Source of the DNA: Limnoperna fortunei
Lineage: Eukaryota > Mollusca > Bivalvia > Mytilida > Modiolidae
Assembly: GCA_944474755.1 (NCBI GenBank)
Contig: OX104117.1
Coordinates: 64,223,522-64,287,521 of the forward strand
Length of the DNA stretch: 64,000 nt
Direction of reading: 5' to 3'
Shown: positions 37,065 to 48,282 of the stretch, in pieces
Position numbering within the stretch: the first letter of the stretch is position 1
How the letters are laid out: every line of letters starts with the position of its first letter
Notes under the pieces: model-generated
The model's input: only the letters and a program-made list of their open reading frames with translations
Database searches by the model: none
What the model was told of the DNA's origin: nothing
Made by a program: the position numbers and the translations under genes

Positions 37065-37357
37065 AGATTTCTTTTCTGTTCTAAAGGCTCTGTAAGATAT
37101 ATACTTAGGATGTCGCAGAACACAGTTCCATGATGAAAAACCATATTTAGTAGTAATTTATCACTAGTGACATATTTTACCATGCAAACAGGCTTCATCA
37201 GTAAATGACAATAACAGGTAAATAGTTTTTGTCATTATACGTATATGATGTATACTATTTTTTGTAATTAATGAAAACAGTTTTTGTTAGTGCTATTACA
37301 CGTATGTACAGGTGTATATGTAAGTAGCACTATTAAAAAGGTTACAATCAATATATA

Positions 37358-37413
37358 TCACACTAGGTAAACGCTGTCCGCGAGAGCAAAGATATTTCGC
37401 GTTTTTTTCTGTA
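37358..37413 (+). repeat. Left terminal inverted repeat
   Basis: 56 bp beginning TCACACTAGGTAAACG, with GTCCGCGAGAGCAAAG and ATATTTCGCG in the middle and ending TTTCTGTA. It is unusually CpG-rich for this AT-rich window. The last bases overlap the first subterminal repeat. Confidence 0.95.
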
Positions 37414-37858
37414 CTGATATTTCGCGTTATTGTTTACATTGGACACCAGAACATCTTCGGACTCAAATCGGTTTGTATAATAATAATATATAGCCATGAA
37501 ATTGTATATGCTGGTCCTATGTCTTTGTTAAAACTATATTTTCATCTTTTTTCAGTTTCAAGAAATTATTTGATACTTTATATCCATAGTTTTTATCTTT
37601 TTAGCAGTAGAATGCATTTGATATTAATTTTGACTAATTAACCATTTTCCCAATATTTTTTGAATGAACCGCGATTTAAACCATCTCAAAATAGTATTAT
37701 AATTTGTACAAAATGCATTTGCACCCTTTTTCCTTATTAAAAATAGTGGAAAAGGCACGAAACCGAGAACCTTCTGTACTGATATTTCTTGTTCCGATTT
37801 GCCTGTCAAAACATTATTGTCCTGTTACTTCTATTAAAACTGTACTGATATTCTGTGT
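37407..37858 (+). promoter_or_regulatory. Left subterminal repeats (three copies of CTGTACTGATAT-)
   Basis: CTGTACTGATATTTCGCGTT (37409), CTGTACTGATATTTCTTGTT (37774) and CTGTACTGATATTCTGTGTT (37840) point inward from the left end. Such iterations near TIRs commonly bind the transposase; that role is inferred. Confidence 0.7.
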
Positions 37859-38144
37859 TCCTAAAAACTGAAATAGTGAAAAAATACAGAATTTTAGGGC
37901 ATTTTTCGAGTTGCTAGATTGACTTACTGTCGTATATACATGTACGACAATGTAACTTAAAATGAAAATATACTTATACAGATGTGTGATTTTATCCTAG
38001 TCTATAAACAATCATGTACGTCTTTTATAACAAAGAAAAATAACTCGTATAGCCAGAAAATACGGAATTGTTTTTCCATTTGTGTTTTTTTTTACATTAG
38101 TATTTCCGATCAATTGACTATCAACCTTATGTTTTAGGCTTAAC

Positions 38145-38879
38145 ATGGCGTGTGAAACGGATAGTTTGCCCTTACATCCCTTGGAAGAATCCTTTAACTC
38201 CATGGAATTTGAGCCTAAAGGTGAAACTGCAAGTTCCTCTAAAACGAAGAAGAAACCCCCTCCTCCATCTGTAAGCTGCGACATTTGTACTTTTAGTACA
38301 ACTTATAAATCAAGCATGAGACGACATATGATAGTGAAGCACGGGGATGGGGTCGGATTTCCGAGAGACTCTGGTGGAGACTTCATGTGTGACCAATGCT
38401 GTCGTCACTTCACAACTAAAAGGGGGTTAAGGCTCCATGGTCTAAGCAAGCATGGTAAAGGGAAGATACCTTACAAATGCAATATTTGTGGCAAGGCCTA
38501 TACATCAATCACTTCCTACAGAGGCCACGTCGATAAGCATGCTGGCATTAAGCACAAATGTACCAGGTGCGGGTCAAAATTTGGTCATGCTTTTTCTTTA
38601 AAAAGACATTCAAAGGATTGTGGGAAAAAGTCTGAAGTTATTAAAACCTTTAAATGTAATGAATGTGGCCGAAATATGAAAGACCAACAGACACTTAATG
38701 ACCACACTGAAGCCCTCCATCAGCAGCGGATGCCGCACCGTTGTCGTAACTGTGGGAAATGTTTCAAATGGAGGTCTTCTAGATCTTACCACGAAGGAAG
38801 ATGCATTTCTAAAAGTTCTGGCGTGAGAAAAGAAACAAGTTTGTCAGTACAGGAACGGTGGCATACTCCACGAAAGTAG
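38145..38879 (+). CDS. Six-finger C2H2/C2HC zinc-finger protein of the 11.4-kb element
   Basis: An intact 244-residue ORF. ATG lies in a good context (AACATGG), eight bases after a possible acceptor (TTATGTTTTAG), so an upstream non-coding exon is possible. After an acidic then Lys/Pro-rich start (KTKKKPPPP, near 34-41, NLS-like) come six fingers: C45/C48/H61/H66, C82/C85/H98/H103, C112/C115/H128/H132, C139/C142/H155/C159, C171/C174/H187/H192 and C200/C203/H216/C220. Fingers four and six are C2HC. Linkers are not the standard TGEKP. It is probably a nuclear DNA- or RNA-binding protein. Its position 0.8 kb inside the left TIR suggests an accessory protein of the element that may bind its ends, but a captured host gene is also possible. 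Confidence 0.8.
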   Translation: MACETDSLPLHPLEESFNSMEFEPKGETASSSKTKKKPPPPSVSCDICTFSTTYKSSMRRHMIVKHGDGVGFPRDSGGDFMCDQCCRHFTTKRGLRLHGLSKHGKGKIPYKCNICGKAYTSITSYRGHVDKHAGIKHKCTRCGSKFGHAFSLKRHSKDCGKKSEVIKTFKCNECGRNMKDQQTLNDHTEALHQQRMPHRCRNCGKCFKWRSSRSYHEGRCISKSSGVRKETSLSVQERWHTPRK

Positions 38880-39013
38880 GCATTTCATTGAACCATATTA
38901 ATGTGACATAACCATAGTTTGCTTTGATATTTTGTATTTGTATATATCCATTGGAGGGTGACTATTTTTTATTATTATGTTTACGCGTACATTGCACTAC
39001 GTTGAATTGTGGA

Positions 39014-39019
39014 AATAAA
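39014..39019 (+). promoter_or_regulatory. Candidate poly(A) signal AATAAA of the zinc-finger gene
   Basis: AATAAA lies 135 nt after the stop codon of the zinc-finger ORF. On the opposite strand a candidate signal for the transposase-like gene lies at 38968-38973, so the two convergent transcripts may overlap at their 3' ends. Confidence 0.5.
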
Positions 39020-39510
39020 TGAGTATGTACATAATGTAGTTTTTTCTTAAAGACTTGTATGACATTTTACGAATAATTCGTATGTTTGTGTTTCAATATT
39101 TGATCAATATGAGATATGGCCTCGGTTAAAAAACAAAACATTCAATATTAACATATTATTTAAAAACAACAATTTTCAAAATCAAACATATATTTTAAAG
39201 ATTGTGTGAAAGTTTTAAAATGAAAGTCCATCGAGTGGTTTAGGAGGAGTTGCAGATATGAGATGGATACCCTAAGTTGTAACGAACGCACGAACATACG
39301 GATGGATATATTGCCATACATGTATACCCCCACATTTCAATTAGTGTTATAAATGTATACAACTTGAAATTAAAAGAATTTATGTCATACAAATAAAAAT
39401 ATTACCGTTCTTTAGACACAATTGTGAAAATGCATAACACAATATCATGTCTTAGTGTCAACAATTAAAATAAGCTGTTCTAATAACGAGTAATCATGCA
39501 TGGTAAACAA

Positions 39511-39691
39511 TCAGTCTAACTCGATCTCTATGCCAACTTTTTTATGAGGAAGAATTAGAGACTCGTTGACTTTATACCGGGTGGATCGTATTGGCTGAGC
39601 TCCTTTTGATGCAAGACCTGGCTTTGATATCTCTCCCGATTTTCTCTTTGGTCGTCTTTCACCCCGTTTTGGCAAATCAAATAAATGGAAT
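39511..39691 (-). CDS. Transposase-like gene, terminal exon (partial CDS)
   Basis: The acceptor on the minus strand is TTCATTTTTCAG before ATTCCATTTA. Joined in phase 2 to the previous exon (AG plus A makes Arg) it reads FHLFDLPKRGERRPKRKSGE, then a basic tail, ending EIELD and TGA at 39511-39513, 60 codons including the stop. The frame is open across the whole exon only in this phase, which supports the splice model. The basic KRGERRPKRK stretch could be a nuclear localisation signal. Confidence 0.65.
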
Positions 39692-40270
39692 CTGAAAAAT
39701 GAATAGTATACAATAACATGTGACTGGCATCTACTTGTATGATGTCAGTATACAATTTTTGCTCGCAAAAGTTGGAAACATATCTAAAGTGTTAATCCCG
39801 AGGGCATGCGAGGTAACCAATTTCAAAACCCCTCGTGATGTTTAGATAAAATCCTCTCTTGAATCCATTATCTAACCGTGACAATGGTCCAGTGTACAGA
39901 AATAAATCATATGCCGAACAAAAATATTTATTTTAATAGCCGTTTTATGTTGTCATCTCCACACATGATTACGAATTATACAGTTATAACAAGTAATGTG
40001 CATAACAAATAAAGGTAAAAACTAAATGAACGAACTGGAATGATCAACCTCATATGTCCAAGAACAAAAGACAAAACAAGGCAAAGACGTAACGGTGCTA
40101 TTGAAGATCGCAATGTCCATTGTCTTGGTACGGGCATTTTAAAAGAGACGGTGAGTAAAACCAGGTTTAAACTCGGACAGAACGAAAAAAAAGGAGGATG
40201 GGAGAGTTAGGAATCTGCAAGCAATAAAAAAATTATTGTGTAAACATTTGGTAGTAGTGATTTTCTATAC

Positions 40271-40402
40271 CTTGGGGCTATTATTGTTGATTTTGGTTTG
40301 GTTGTTGTACTTATCGTCTCTTCCTCTATATCCATTTCGTTTTCCTGTATCAAATCCGTAACTGGATACATTCTTGCAGAAGATGTTCTCATTGAAAAAC
40401 AT
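40271..40402 (-). CDS. Transposase-like gene, penultimate exon (partial CDS)
   Basis: A 132-nt exon with acceptor TTTAACTTTCAG and donor CCCCAAG then GTATAG. In phase 2 it continues the previous exon as R-CFSMRTSSARMYPVTDL, then an acidic stretch (QENEMDIEEE) and TTTKPKSTIIAPR. Both junctions keep frame with the flanking exons, although the large upstream exon is mutated. Confidence 0.65.
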
Positions 40403-40903
40403 CTGAAAGTTAAATCGAATAACCACTTTATATTGAGACGTAGTACAAGAAAATAGATAGAAAATTGCGCATTTCAATGGTTATTTCATTCAAACATTAA
40501 TTAAATAGCATTTGTAATTATAATTTTATAACAAAGATAATCCATCTATGGTTTTATAAATAACATAATAGTATGCACATTTTATTCCCGTTTACGAAAG
40601 TAGATGGGTATATAGTATTCGGCTTCATCCATACGAAATCAGGTTTATTTTTAAGTTTAAGTTACTTTACCATGACGGAAGTACATAGAATTATCATGAA
40701 ACCTGTTCACATATATATCAGGCCATGAACAAACAACAATCGCCATGAAATTGTACATGTCCAGAAAAAGTGGGTACAAGACTTGAGTTTACCTATAGGT
40801 TTAAGTTACTTTTCTGTAAAAGAAGTATGATAACATCATGATACAACCGCTAGTTTACATAATGTTTTGCTTAGAATGTTTAGCATATAAGAATATTTTT
40901 CAC

Positions 40904-43900
40904 CTGCTAGTGTTCATTCTGGCATAGAGAACTTCACAAGCAGTGGCAAGTGCTTGTGGAATATCATCTGGTCGAAGATTGCCGTTTCCTTTTGGGTCAA
41001 GTTCTGTAAATTCTCCGAAAAAGTTTTCAATGTCAAGCGTTCCGATTGCTCTTGCATTGTATGAACCTTGTTTTACATAGGAATAAAGCTGAATGTGACG
41101 TTCTATGTTAGTCAGAAAACCTTCATACAAGACAATTGGAATTCCTTTAACGTGTGAACCACACACAGGAAAGCTGTCAAATTGAATTCCATTTAATAGC
41201 CAAGATCTTAAACGAAGACGCCGTGTTATTCTATCTAAAGGGCTAAGTCCTGGCTTGTCCTCGGCTTCGTACCATTCTCTGATCAGTTTTGCAAAGTTTG
41301 CCTCCTCAATATCTCCATTTCTTCTCATCTCTTCTTCAACCTCGAGAGAAAAGGTTTTCATAGCAAATGCACACGACTGTTTATCAATTAAATCATCGAC
41401 ATGAGCGAGTGTTAGTCCTGTTTTGTTTTCTTTGCAGTTCCTTGCAACTTTTAACCAGGCTTCTTTTGAGATTCCTGCCTCTTTCATACCAGACGAGCAA
41501 CATTTTACACGAGTGTTTACAAGTAGATGTTCATTATCAAGAATTGGAAATGTTATATGGTCATCGCCCATTCTCAATGGCTGAGAATACCAAAATGATG
41601 GTTCTTGCAATTCTTGGACCTTAATATCATTAGTAAAAATAGTGTCTGAAATTTTCTCAGCTTATCAGGCATCATATGTGTTGCAAACACAATATTCAGG
41701 AATTCCTTTGATACTTTTGAACTCAGAACTTTTTTACAGATATTTCGGAAAGTCATTGGGTTTGTTTGTTTGCGTTGCGGAGGACGATCCATTCCTGTTA
41801 TTTTCAAGTAATGGCATAAGGTGTTTACCAGTGTGTATTTGCGCTCTGACTTTTTCGTCCTATCTGTACCATCAGAAAAGATTTCAAGAAGAACTAATAT
41901 TTCATTTGCATGAAATGATTTGTGTATTGACTCCGCAGTCGCCAATTTCTGTTTCAGGGATTCATCATTTACATTCATCCAGTGTTTTTCTCTTTGATTA
42001 CCCCCATTTCCTTTTAATCGTACTTTAATCTCGTCTAACTTTTGTTCCAATTTTTCACATTCTGGTTTGTGACCTTGATCATGGTCAACTTCAATGTCTC
42101 CTTCTGTTACTTGATTCGTTTCTAATGTTATGTTATTTTGAAGCAATTCATTTTCTGCCAGAAACATTTCATTGCCTTCTTGACGTATTTCATCTGCATC
42201 TTCTTCTTGAGGTACATCATCTCCTTCTTGATCTTGAAGTAGTTCCCATCCTTCTCGAAGTATGTCAAAAACATCTTCATTGATCAAATCCAAATTGCTT
42301 TGCTGTGTGTTTTTCTCTTTAATTGCTTCAATGCATTCTTCATCTATTTTTTCGTGTTCTTCTTGTGGTATACTTTGCAATAGACAGTCAATGTTTTCAT
42401 TGTCACCATCTTCGCAGTCGCCATCATTATTTTCGATAACTTCTTTCCTTGATTTCTTGGGTAAAAGAAAGCGTATGGCATTTCTAGGAGTGTTAATTTT
42501 CGTGTTTTGTTTCAAAGAACCTATTATTACAGGGGATTCTAACTTTGTTTTACCACCCTCTATACTTTGGGAACTACGTTTGAGCTCTACAAAAGCAATT
42601 TCTTTGACATCATCAATATTCTTAACATTTGTGATTCTGTTTGCATTCATCAATCTTCTTATCTGTTCTGATTTAGTCATTGTTCTTGCTTCTTTTTGAA
42701 CATCCTTTTGTAACTGTAAGATCGTCAATGGATTTCCGTCTTTATCTCTCATTGCTATACGAGCCCATTGGCCATCAAAGGATATAACTGGAACGTGCAA
42801 TCCAGAAGCGTTGCATACCTGCAGAACATGATTAATCATATTTCTTAGAATCTCTGCTCTGAGGCTATATCCTTTCAACCCATACGCGACGGGAATTGCA
42901 TGTGGCATTTCCGGTTTAAATATCCTGTCAACATCAGATATCATGAAAACCAATATTTCAGCGGCTATCAACTTTGTTAAGTGATCAGCTTCTCTAAAGA
43001 GTTTTCTTGCTCTATCAATTGTTCCTTGAAGGTTAGTAATTCATATGGATATTTTTTCTCTCTTTTTAATGGATGCATGTCTTATTCTGGTTGATGTCTT
43101 TGATGTAGGTGACGGATGAGAGCAAGGTACCGCATCTATTGACTTATACTCTCCAAGGAAGGTGACATTGGTCTCCAGAAACTTCATGACCTTGTCTTTT
43201 AAAACCTTTGATGCAACAGATAGTCTACTCAGTTTCCTAGGGGTTTCTTTTCCATACACAGAAACTAGCTCAGTTAGAATCTCATTCCACAACTCTGGGT
43301 CATAGTGAACTAAAAACGCAGTTGTTGTTTCTTTCGTATACGAAAGGTATATGAGCTGGTCGGCTTGTAAACTGTACATCTCGCTCAGAATTTGTGTGAC
43401 GTAATACTTTGGTATTTTGTAATGTACTTGTGTAGTATATGTTTTGTCTGGATATGGGCATTTAAACTAGCATGCAATTATTGTTCCTTCGTCGAATCTG
43501 CAACTGCCGTCAGGACTAACAACCAAAAAGGTTTCATCATCATGTTTCAGCACATGACAACCTTCTTCAAAATATTGCATGTTAGGAAAATGAACAGGCA
43601 TTATCTTGCAGACAAGAGTGCTTACGGCATTTATTTCATTTTCAGCCCCATACTTCATTCTTGTTTTTTTGATTGTCTGTTGGTTCACTCTGAATGACTT
43701 TGTGAAAACGACTGGCTATGTACTCATTTTGCTTTTTCAAAGACTCCAGCCCGAGTGCCCTGTTGATGGAACTTCCTGTTACTTTAGCACTGTTTCGGAG
43801 ATTGTGCCATGTATCTGTTCTTTGTCTTATATATGGTGCCAACAGTTGTCTCTCTTCATCATTCTCAAGTACTGACTCTATTCCTGTCAAACATACATGA

Positions 43901-44442
43901 TTTTCTTGAAATTGCATGTAAGCTAAATCTCCAGTTACATAATGTCTATCCGATCTATTAATCATTGAACACGCAAGACCAATGCTGTCAATTGCACTGA
44001 TGCATTCGTCAACTGCTTCTTCGATCTGATATAGGCTTGTATGCAAATGACTAATTGCAAATGAGTATTTCGAATTTCGCCAATTCGATCCGCTGAAATC
44101 CTTCAATTTCTTTAAGGTCAAAGATTTCTTGACCTTCATCTGTCTTAAATCGGATATTCGTAAACTCAGAAGCGTGATTGTGTTTTTCAAGTGATATAAA
44201 AGTTGAACACATTCCTTTGGATATTTGAGAATTGCAGATCGTAATTCCGTTAAATTCCTGACATTAAAATTGACCAGTATTTTGTCTATCTCATTAACCT
44301 CTTCTGTTTCATTTGTTAATCTCCCTAACCTGTCCATGGCAGTAGGTTTTTCCTCATATCCAAACAGATCCACTCCTCCCTTTTCAGATTTTGATGAGAT
44401 GTTCAATTTTTTGGGAAGGTTGCGTAGCAAACTTTCCCCTTG
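40904..44442 (-). pseudogene. Transposase-like gene, large exon: YqaJ-type nuclease plus transposase-like core, broken
   Basis: The likely acceptor is CGTTAG before CAAGGGG; the donor is CTAGCAG then GTGAAA at 40904. Coding order: an N-terminal helical part; a YqaJ/lambda-exonuclease-like nuclease (RTDTWHNLR, KVTGSSINRALG, KYGAENEINAV, VVSPDG, FKCPYP, KYYVTQILSEM, LIYLSY...TTTAFLVHYDPELW); then IPVAYGLKGYSLR, VPVISFDGQWAR, a long acidic/Gln stretch, ANFAKLIREWYEAEDKPGLS, and finally SYNARAIGTLDIENFFGEF. Damage: an extra A in the A7 run at 43664-43670 (+1 shift); TAG at 43467-43469 in the expected E-x-K position; TGA at 43041-43043; and a -1 frame change near 41650. The nuclease call rests on motif order; the core resembles RNase-H-like transposases, with catalytic residues not assigned. 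Confidence 0.7.
41649..41655 (-). other. A AAA UUU heptamer at the -1 ORF overlap
   Basis: On the minus strand the upstream frame reads AGA AAA TTT, so AAAATTT has the X XXY YYZ phase of a -1 frameshift site. The upstream frame continues to a stop at 41574; the -1 frame is open from 41661 to 40900 and carries the rest of the gene, an overlap of about 88 nt. A one-base deletion in the A-run explains the same pattern. No downstream stem-loop was verified. Confidence 0.35.
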
Positions 44443-46075
44443 CTAACGCTCTAATACATAGAAAATACTGCGACCGGCGTGTAATCAAACCTTACGCTCG
44501 TAAAATGTAGGTCACATTTGAGGAATCTATCAATTACATGAATCGGTGCACCACATTTATCTTGAACAACTTTACTATACATTTCCTTTCGTATTATGTC
44601 TCATTTACTGTATAATTGATAACTAATATTACGATTTGAACTATTATTCCATGTTCATCCGCGAGAGACAGACTCGTTACACTTTTTGGTTTCGGAAATC
44701 AACGCGATATTTGGCAATCCTCGCGATAGCTGTTCACTGAACCGACAAATGTAGTACTGACAGTGGCACCTGTCTAATAATATTTGACGACGTTATTATG
44801 ATTGAAATGATTTAATAATTATTTTGTGCGATCGTGTGGTTGTCGTTTCATACGGTTTTGCATTCTATTTTTTACGTGTTTAATTAAATGAAAATCAACA
44901 CAAAAGTGTGTGCTTTGTCGATGTACAGATTTGCAGAGCGGCGCCATCTATAAAATTTTTTAAGGTTGGGAGAATGGCATGTAGAAGTTTCGTAAATAAA
45001 ATACAAGTATATTTAAATATATAACAATTTCTAACTAATAAAAATGTATTGAAAAAGATATGTTGGTGTTTGTAACACAAGAATAGTAAATGGATTATTC
45101 GACATCGGTGATCAATTGCACTCACCATGTCGCTACATTATTCCGTAGTAAAAGCTGACACAATATTTGTTTCCGGTCCTTTTAATTAATTTTTATAATT
45201 GGTAATTCATGCTGAACCATTAATATTTCTTGTTACACGAGTCGAAATTGGTCACCACCCATCGTAACAAGCCAAAAATCGTACAAATTTTCCGTGCATG
45301 TTTACCTCACGAAATTGCCATCGTCGTTGCATTTTTATGCTTTAAGTATCTAATTAAACGAAAGGCAAAACGATATATTTTTCTTCATTCTGTGTGTTCC
45401 TTCAAACAAGGGAAGATGTGATCAAGTCAGTTTGTTTTAGCAGAAGTTTTTTGAGTGACAAATAAAACCTCTTAGCGCGTATGTTCGATCTTATGTTCCT
45501 TATGTAGATCCAAAAAGGTGCAAATTGAAATCAGCAATTATTTTTTAACATTTGTTCAGCGTTTTGAAATACTGTTTTTTTAATTTGATAGAGCGATTTT
45601 CCAAGGTTAATTTTGACCAAAATTAGAATGGGTGTAACTTGGAGCAAGCGATTATTGTCCATTTGAAAACCTTGGGGGTAATGTCGTTTGCGGTTTAGGC
45701 GCGAATGCCTTGAACGTCACGAAAGCTGGCGATCTTTTGTAAACATCGTAAGACACTTTTTGAAAACAAAAAGTTTCAGATTGCGTAGCAAAAGTCAAGT
45801 ACATGTAAACAATAAGCATAGTATGGAAGATGTACAGTGGGAAATTTTTTTATTGTATTTTTGTAATAAAAAGTTACAATATCGCATATTGAATATTAAT
45901 TTTTTAAAATGCAAACAGAAAAGCACTCCATTTGATTGTGTCTTTTAGTATAAGCTATTAACACACTGTTTTAATTTAAAACAAACTAGTTGACATGCAT
46001 TCTGATTATAAAGATATATGTTGCCTCATACAGCCGTTTTTGTTTGTTTGAATCCGGGGGATTTATAAAAATTGA

Positions 46076-46174
46076 TTTACGTGCGCTTTTGAATAATACT
46101 GGGTCGATCTTGTTATAGTGTGTGGGACTCGATATAAGAAAATCGACCCAGTATCCTTCGAAAGCACATGTAAA
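46076..46174. repeat. Hairpin with 33-bp arms, MITE-like
   Basis: Left arm 46076-46108 (TTTACGTGCGCTTTTGAATA... ending CTGGGTCGAT) pairs with right arm 46142-46174 with only a few mismatches, around a 33-base loop. Inserted inside the large element's intron. Confidence 0.7.
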
Positions 46175-46248
46175 TTGTCATGCACAGATCCCTGTGTTGT
46201 TATTTGTATAATACCACTTTCAGCAATTTTTCAAATATATTTGGGCGT

Positions 46249-46413
46249 CCTGTTTTTATTGAAGGAGAAAGCCAGATTGTAGGAGTCTTTTAATAATTGT
46301 CAAGATTGAAGTTGAGCACACCCTGGCAGCAGTAAGATTCAAACAAGTGCTGACAGGCATTCGATCAATAGTAGATGAATACTTCCTTAACCACTCGGCA
46401 ACTGAAGCCCTGG
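46249..46413 (-). mobile_element. tRNA-derived SINE nested in the large element
   Basis: Minus strand begins CCAGGGCTTCAGTTGCCGAG then TGGTTAAGGAAG (A-box-like), has TTGTTTGAATCTTACTGC (B-box-like) and ends TTTCTCCTTCAATAAAAACAGG. It has the same general plan and tail as the SINE at 413-569. The insertion is younger than the host element copy. Confidence 0.6.
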
Positions 46414-47079
46414 AGTATTACAGAAATAAATTATTTTAGTTTTGAATATTTTAGAAGCTTATGCCATCACTTACATTTAAAGGGAGACATTTACATATAT
46501 GTACATGTATTTGATGCAAGTTATATTCCAACCATATAACAGGTGCGAATTTTTATGTCTGGAATGGGCAGCATCAATTTTGTTTAATTTATTAATATAT
46601 TTATAACATTTATTTGCCATTCTTTGATGTAGGGGATACCTATCTCTTATCCACAACTACTTGCACCACTGAGTGGGATTTGATGAAACTTTTGCAGATC
46701 TTTGTCATATGTTGGAATTGTGCACCTGATTATTTAAAGTTTGAGCAAAACGATTTTTGGAGTTTCCAACAGCAAAGCCCTTGACATTGCCATTCAAGAC
46801 ATAGGAGAGCTGGGGCTATCAATTATGAGGATTGCAAAGTTTTTTTCTAGTCTTTTAAATTTATATCTAATATGTTTCTAAATTTACCTGATTTATTTTA
46901 CATTGGTTTGTTTTATTGCCTGTCAAACATGAGGCAGGAATCTCATTTCATAATTGCGAAGCAACGTTCCCTTCGGTGCAGTCTGCACTTTGATTTCCAT
47001 CAACGCAGAGCTTATATGTGTGTGAGCCTTCCGTGTTGGCATATATGTTTAGCATATTAGGTAATAATCCTGGTTTAAC

Positions 47080-47885
47080 GTCACTGCTTTTAAACACTTG
47101 GTTAGTCTGTAAAATATATTTGTAGGAACAGCGAAATTAAAAGGTGTTCGATCATCATTCAGTTCTTCTACATTCGATTTTTGACCAGTCATAAACCTCA
47201 AAAACCTTCCATGGAATAACCTGCTCCCAATTCTCCAGAAAAGTTTTATTTCCTCTGTGTATCTCATCTGTCGGACATCGTTGCATGACAATAAACGAAC
47301 TACGTCCAAAAATAGAAGGTAAGCTATTTGATTTGGTGGAAACTTGTTCGTTGCCATTAATTCTAAAAACCTCATAAATACATCCAGTTGGTTGTTTGCT
47401 CTTAGAAAATCAATAACGGTTGGGAGCATATTAATCATAGTGGAAAGTTCTTTATCATCATCATTGACTGTATCCCCTCCGTCCTCAACATCTATAATTG
47501 ATGTTAAGTCATTGTCTGATTGGTCTACAATTATTTCTTGGAGTCCATCTGATTTTTTAAATAACTTAAGTTTTGCCTTTGAGTCAATGGCATTGTTTTT
47601 CCTGACTTTCTTCTGTAAAGGACTTATTGTCAGTGGTGATCTTAAAAGTGGTCTATTGATAATCAAGCCTTGCTCATCAATGCATATCGTCCGGCCAGAT
47701 TTTTCCAACTCGGCCGGAATAACTTTATAGTTCAGTGTCTGAAATCCATATTTACCACTTCTAGGACATATTGTATACTTTTTATACTTTAATTCCAGTG
47801 ATAGGTGATTTTCTTTGGAGTGGTATAAAATATCTCTTTCCGTGGTCTCTGTGGCATCACAATAGTAACACCGATATGGATCCAT
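47080..47885 (-). CDS. Transposase-like gene, 5' coding exon with C2H2 finger (partial CDS)
   Basis: ATG at 47885 starts MDPYRCYYCDATETTERD, a C2H2 finger (C6, C9, H22, H27). Then follow a basic/polar part (KYTICPRSGKYGFQTLNYKV), an acidic region (VEDGGDTVNDDDKE near residues 132-145) and a conserved-looking helical block (NQIAYLLFLDVVRLLSCNDV, RQMRYTEEIKLFWRIGSRLF, HGRFLRFMTG). The frame stays open to 47049, but the conserved part ends near FNFAVP (about 47120), so the donor should lie between about 47050 and 47115; none stands out, with GTGACG near 47080 a candidate. It is the natural N-terminus of the YqaJ-containing gene at 44442-40904; that link is inferred from order, strand and shared TIRs. 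Confidence 0.6.
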
Positions 47886-48282
47886 AATCTACAATTAAAG
47901 AACTTTATGTAAAAGAAAGCCTACATTTAACGTTAATTGGTATATATAGTCGCTAATTGACTAATATCTTCTTTCAATTGATGGATTTGATTTTAATCAT
48001 GTGTTCAATAAATGACTGCAGACCATAATTGCAAAATTGTCGAGAAAGATGTTTCTGAACACCAAAATTATCAAACTTTTCATGGGCCTTTAATGTTTAA
48101 TTTGGTATTTACAGACGGGCGTGTCATGCGCTCTAGGTGCAGCTGTTTATTTGTAGGTGGACAACATCTTTAAGTGAAATTAGGGAACACATTTTCTCCT
48201 TGAACTTCCGTCCAAAAGCATGTTATACGTACTGCTTAGTACTTCAGGTATCAATGACGGGTTTCTACTAGTTAGAATATAC

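Larger units (their letters stand above)
44443..47079 (-). other. Probable large intron of the transposase-like gene
   Basis: About 2.6 kb between the last recognisable codons of the first exon (near 47080-47110) and the acceptor at 44443. It contains a hairpin (46076-46174) and a SINE (46249-46413), with no further exon recognised on the minus strand. Plus-strand ORFs here (45230-45421, 45688-45948) look like chance. Some coding exon may be missing from this copy. Confidence 0.45.

Noticed and set aside
38012..38792. Minus-strand ORFs over the zinc-finger gene
   Set aside because: Shadows of the C2H2 frame, which has all metal ligands in register.
43664..43670. Classic -1 frameshift heptamer A AAA AAC in the A7 run
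   Set aside because: The phase fits a -1 site, but the frame that continues the nuclease is +1 and the -1 frame stops within three codons.
41367..44446. Plus-strand ORFs at 41367-41624, 41642-42028, 42262-42699, 43392-43900 and 44225-44446
   Set aside because: They are antisense shadows of the large minus-strand exon and show no domain.
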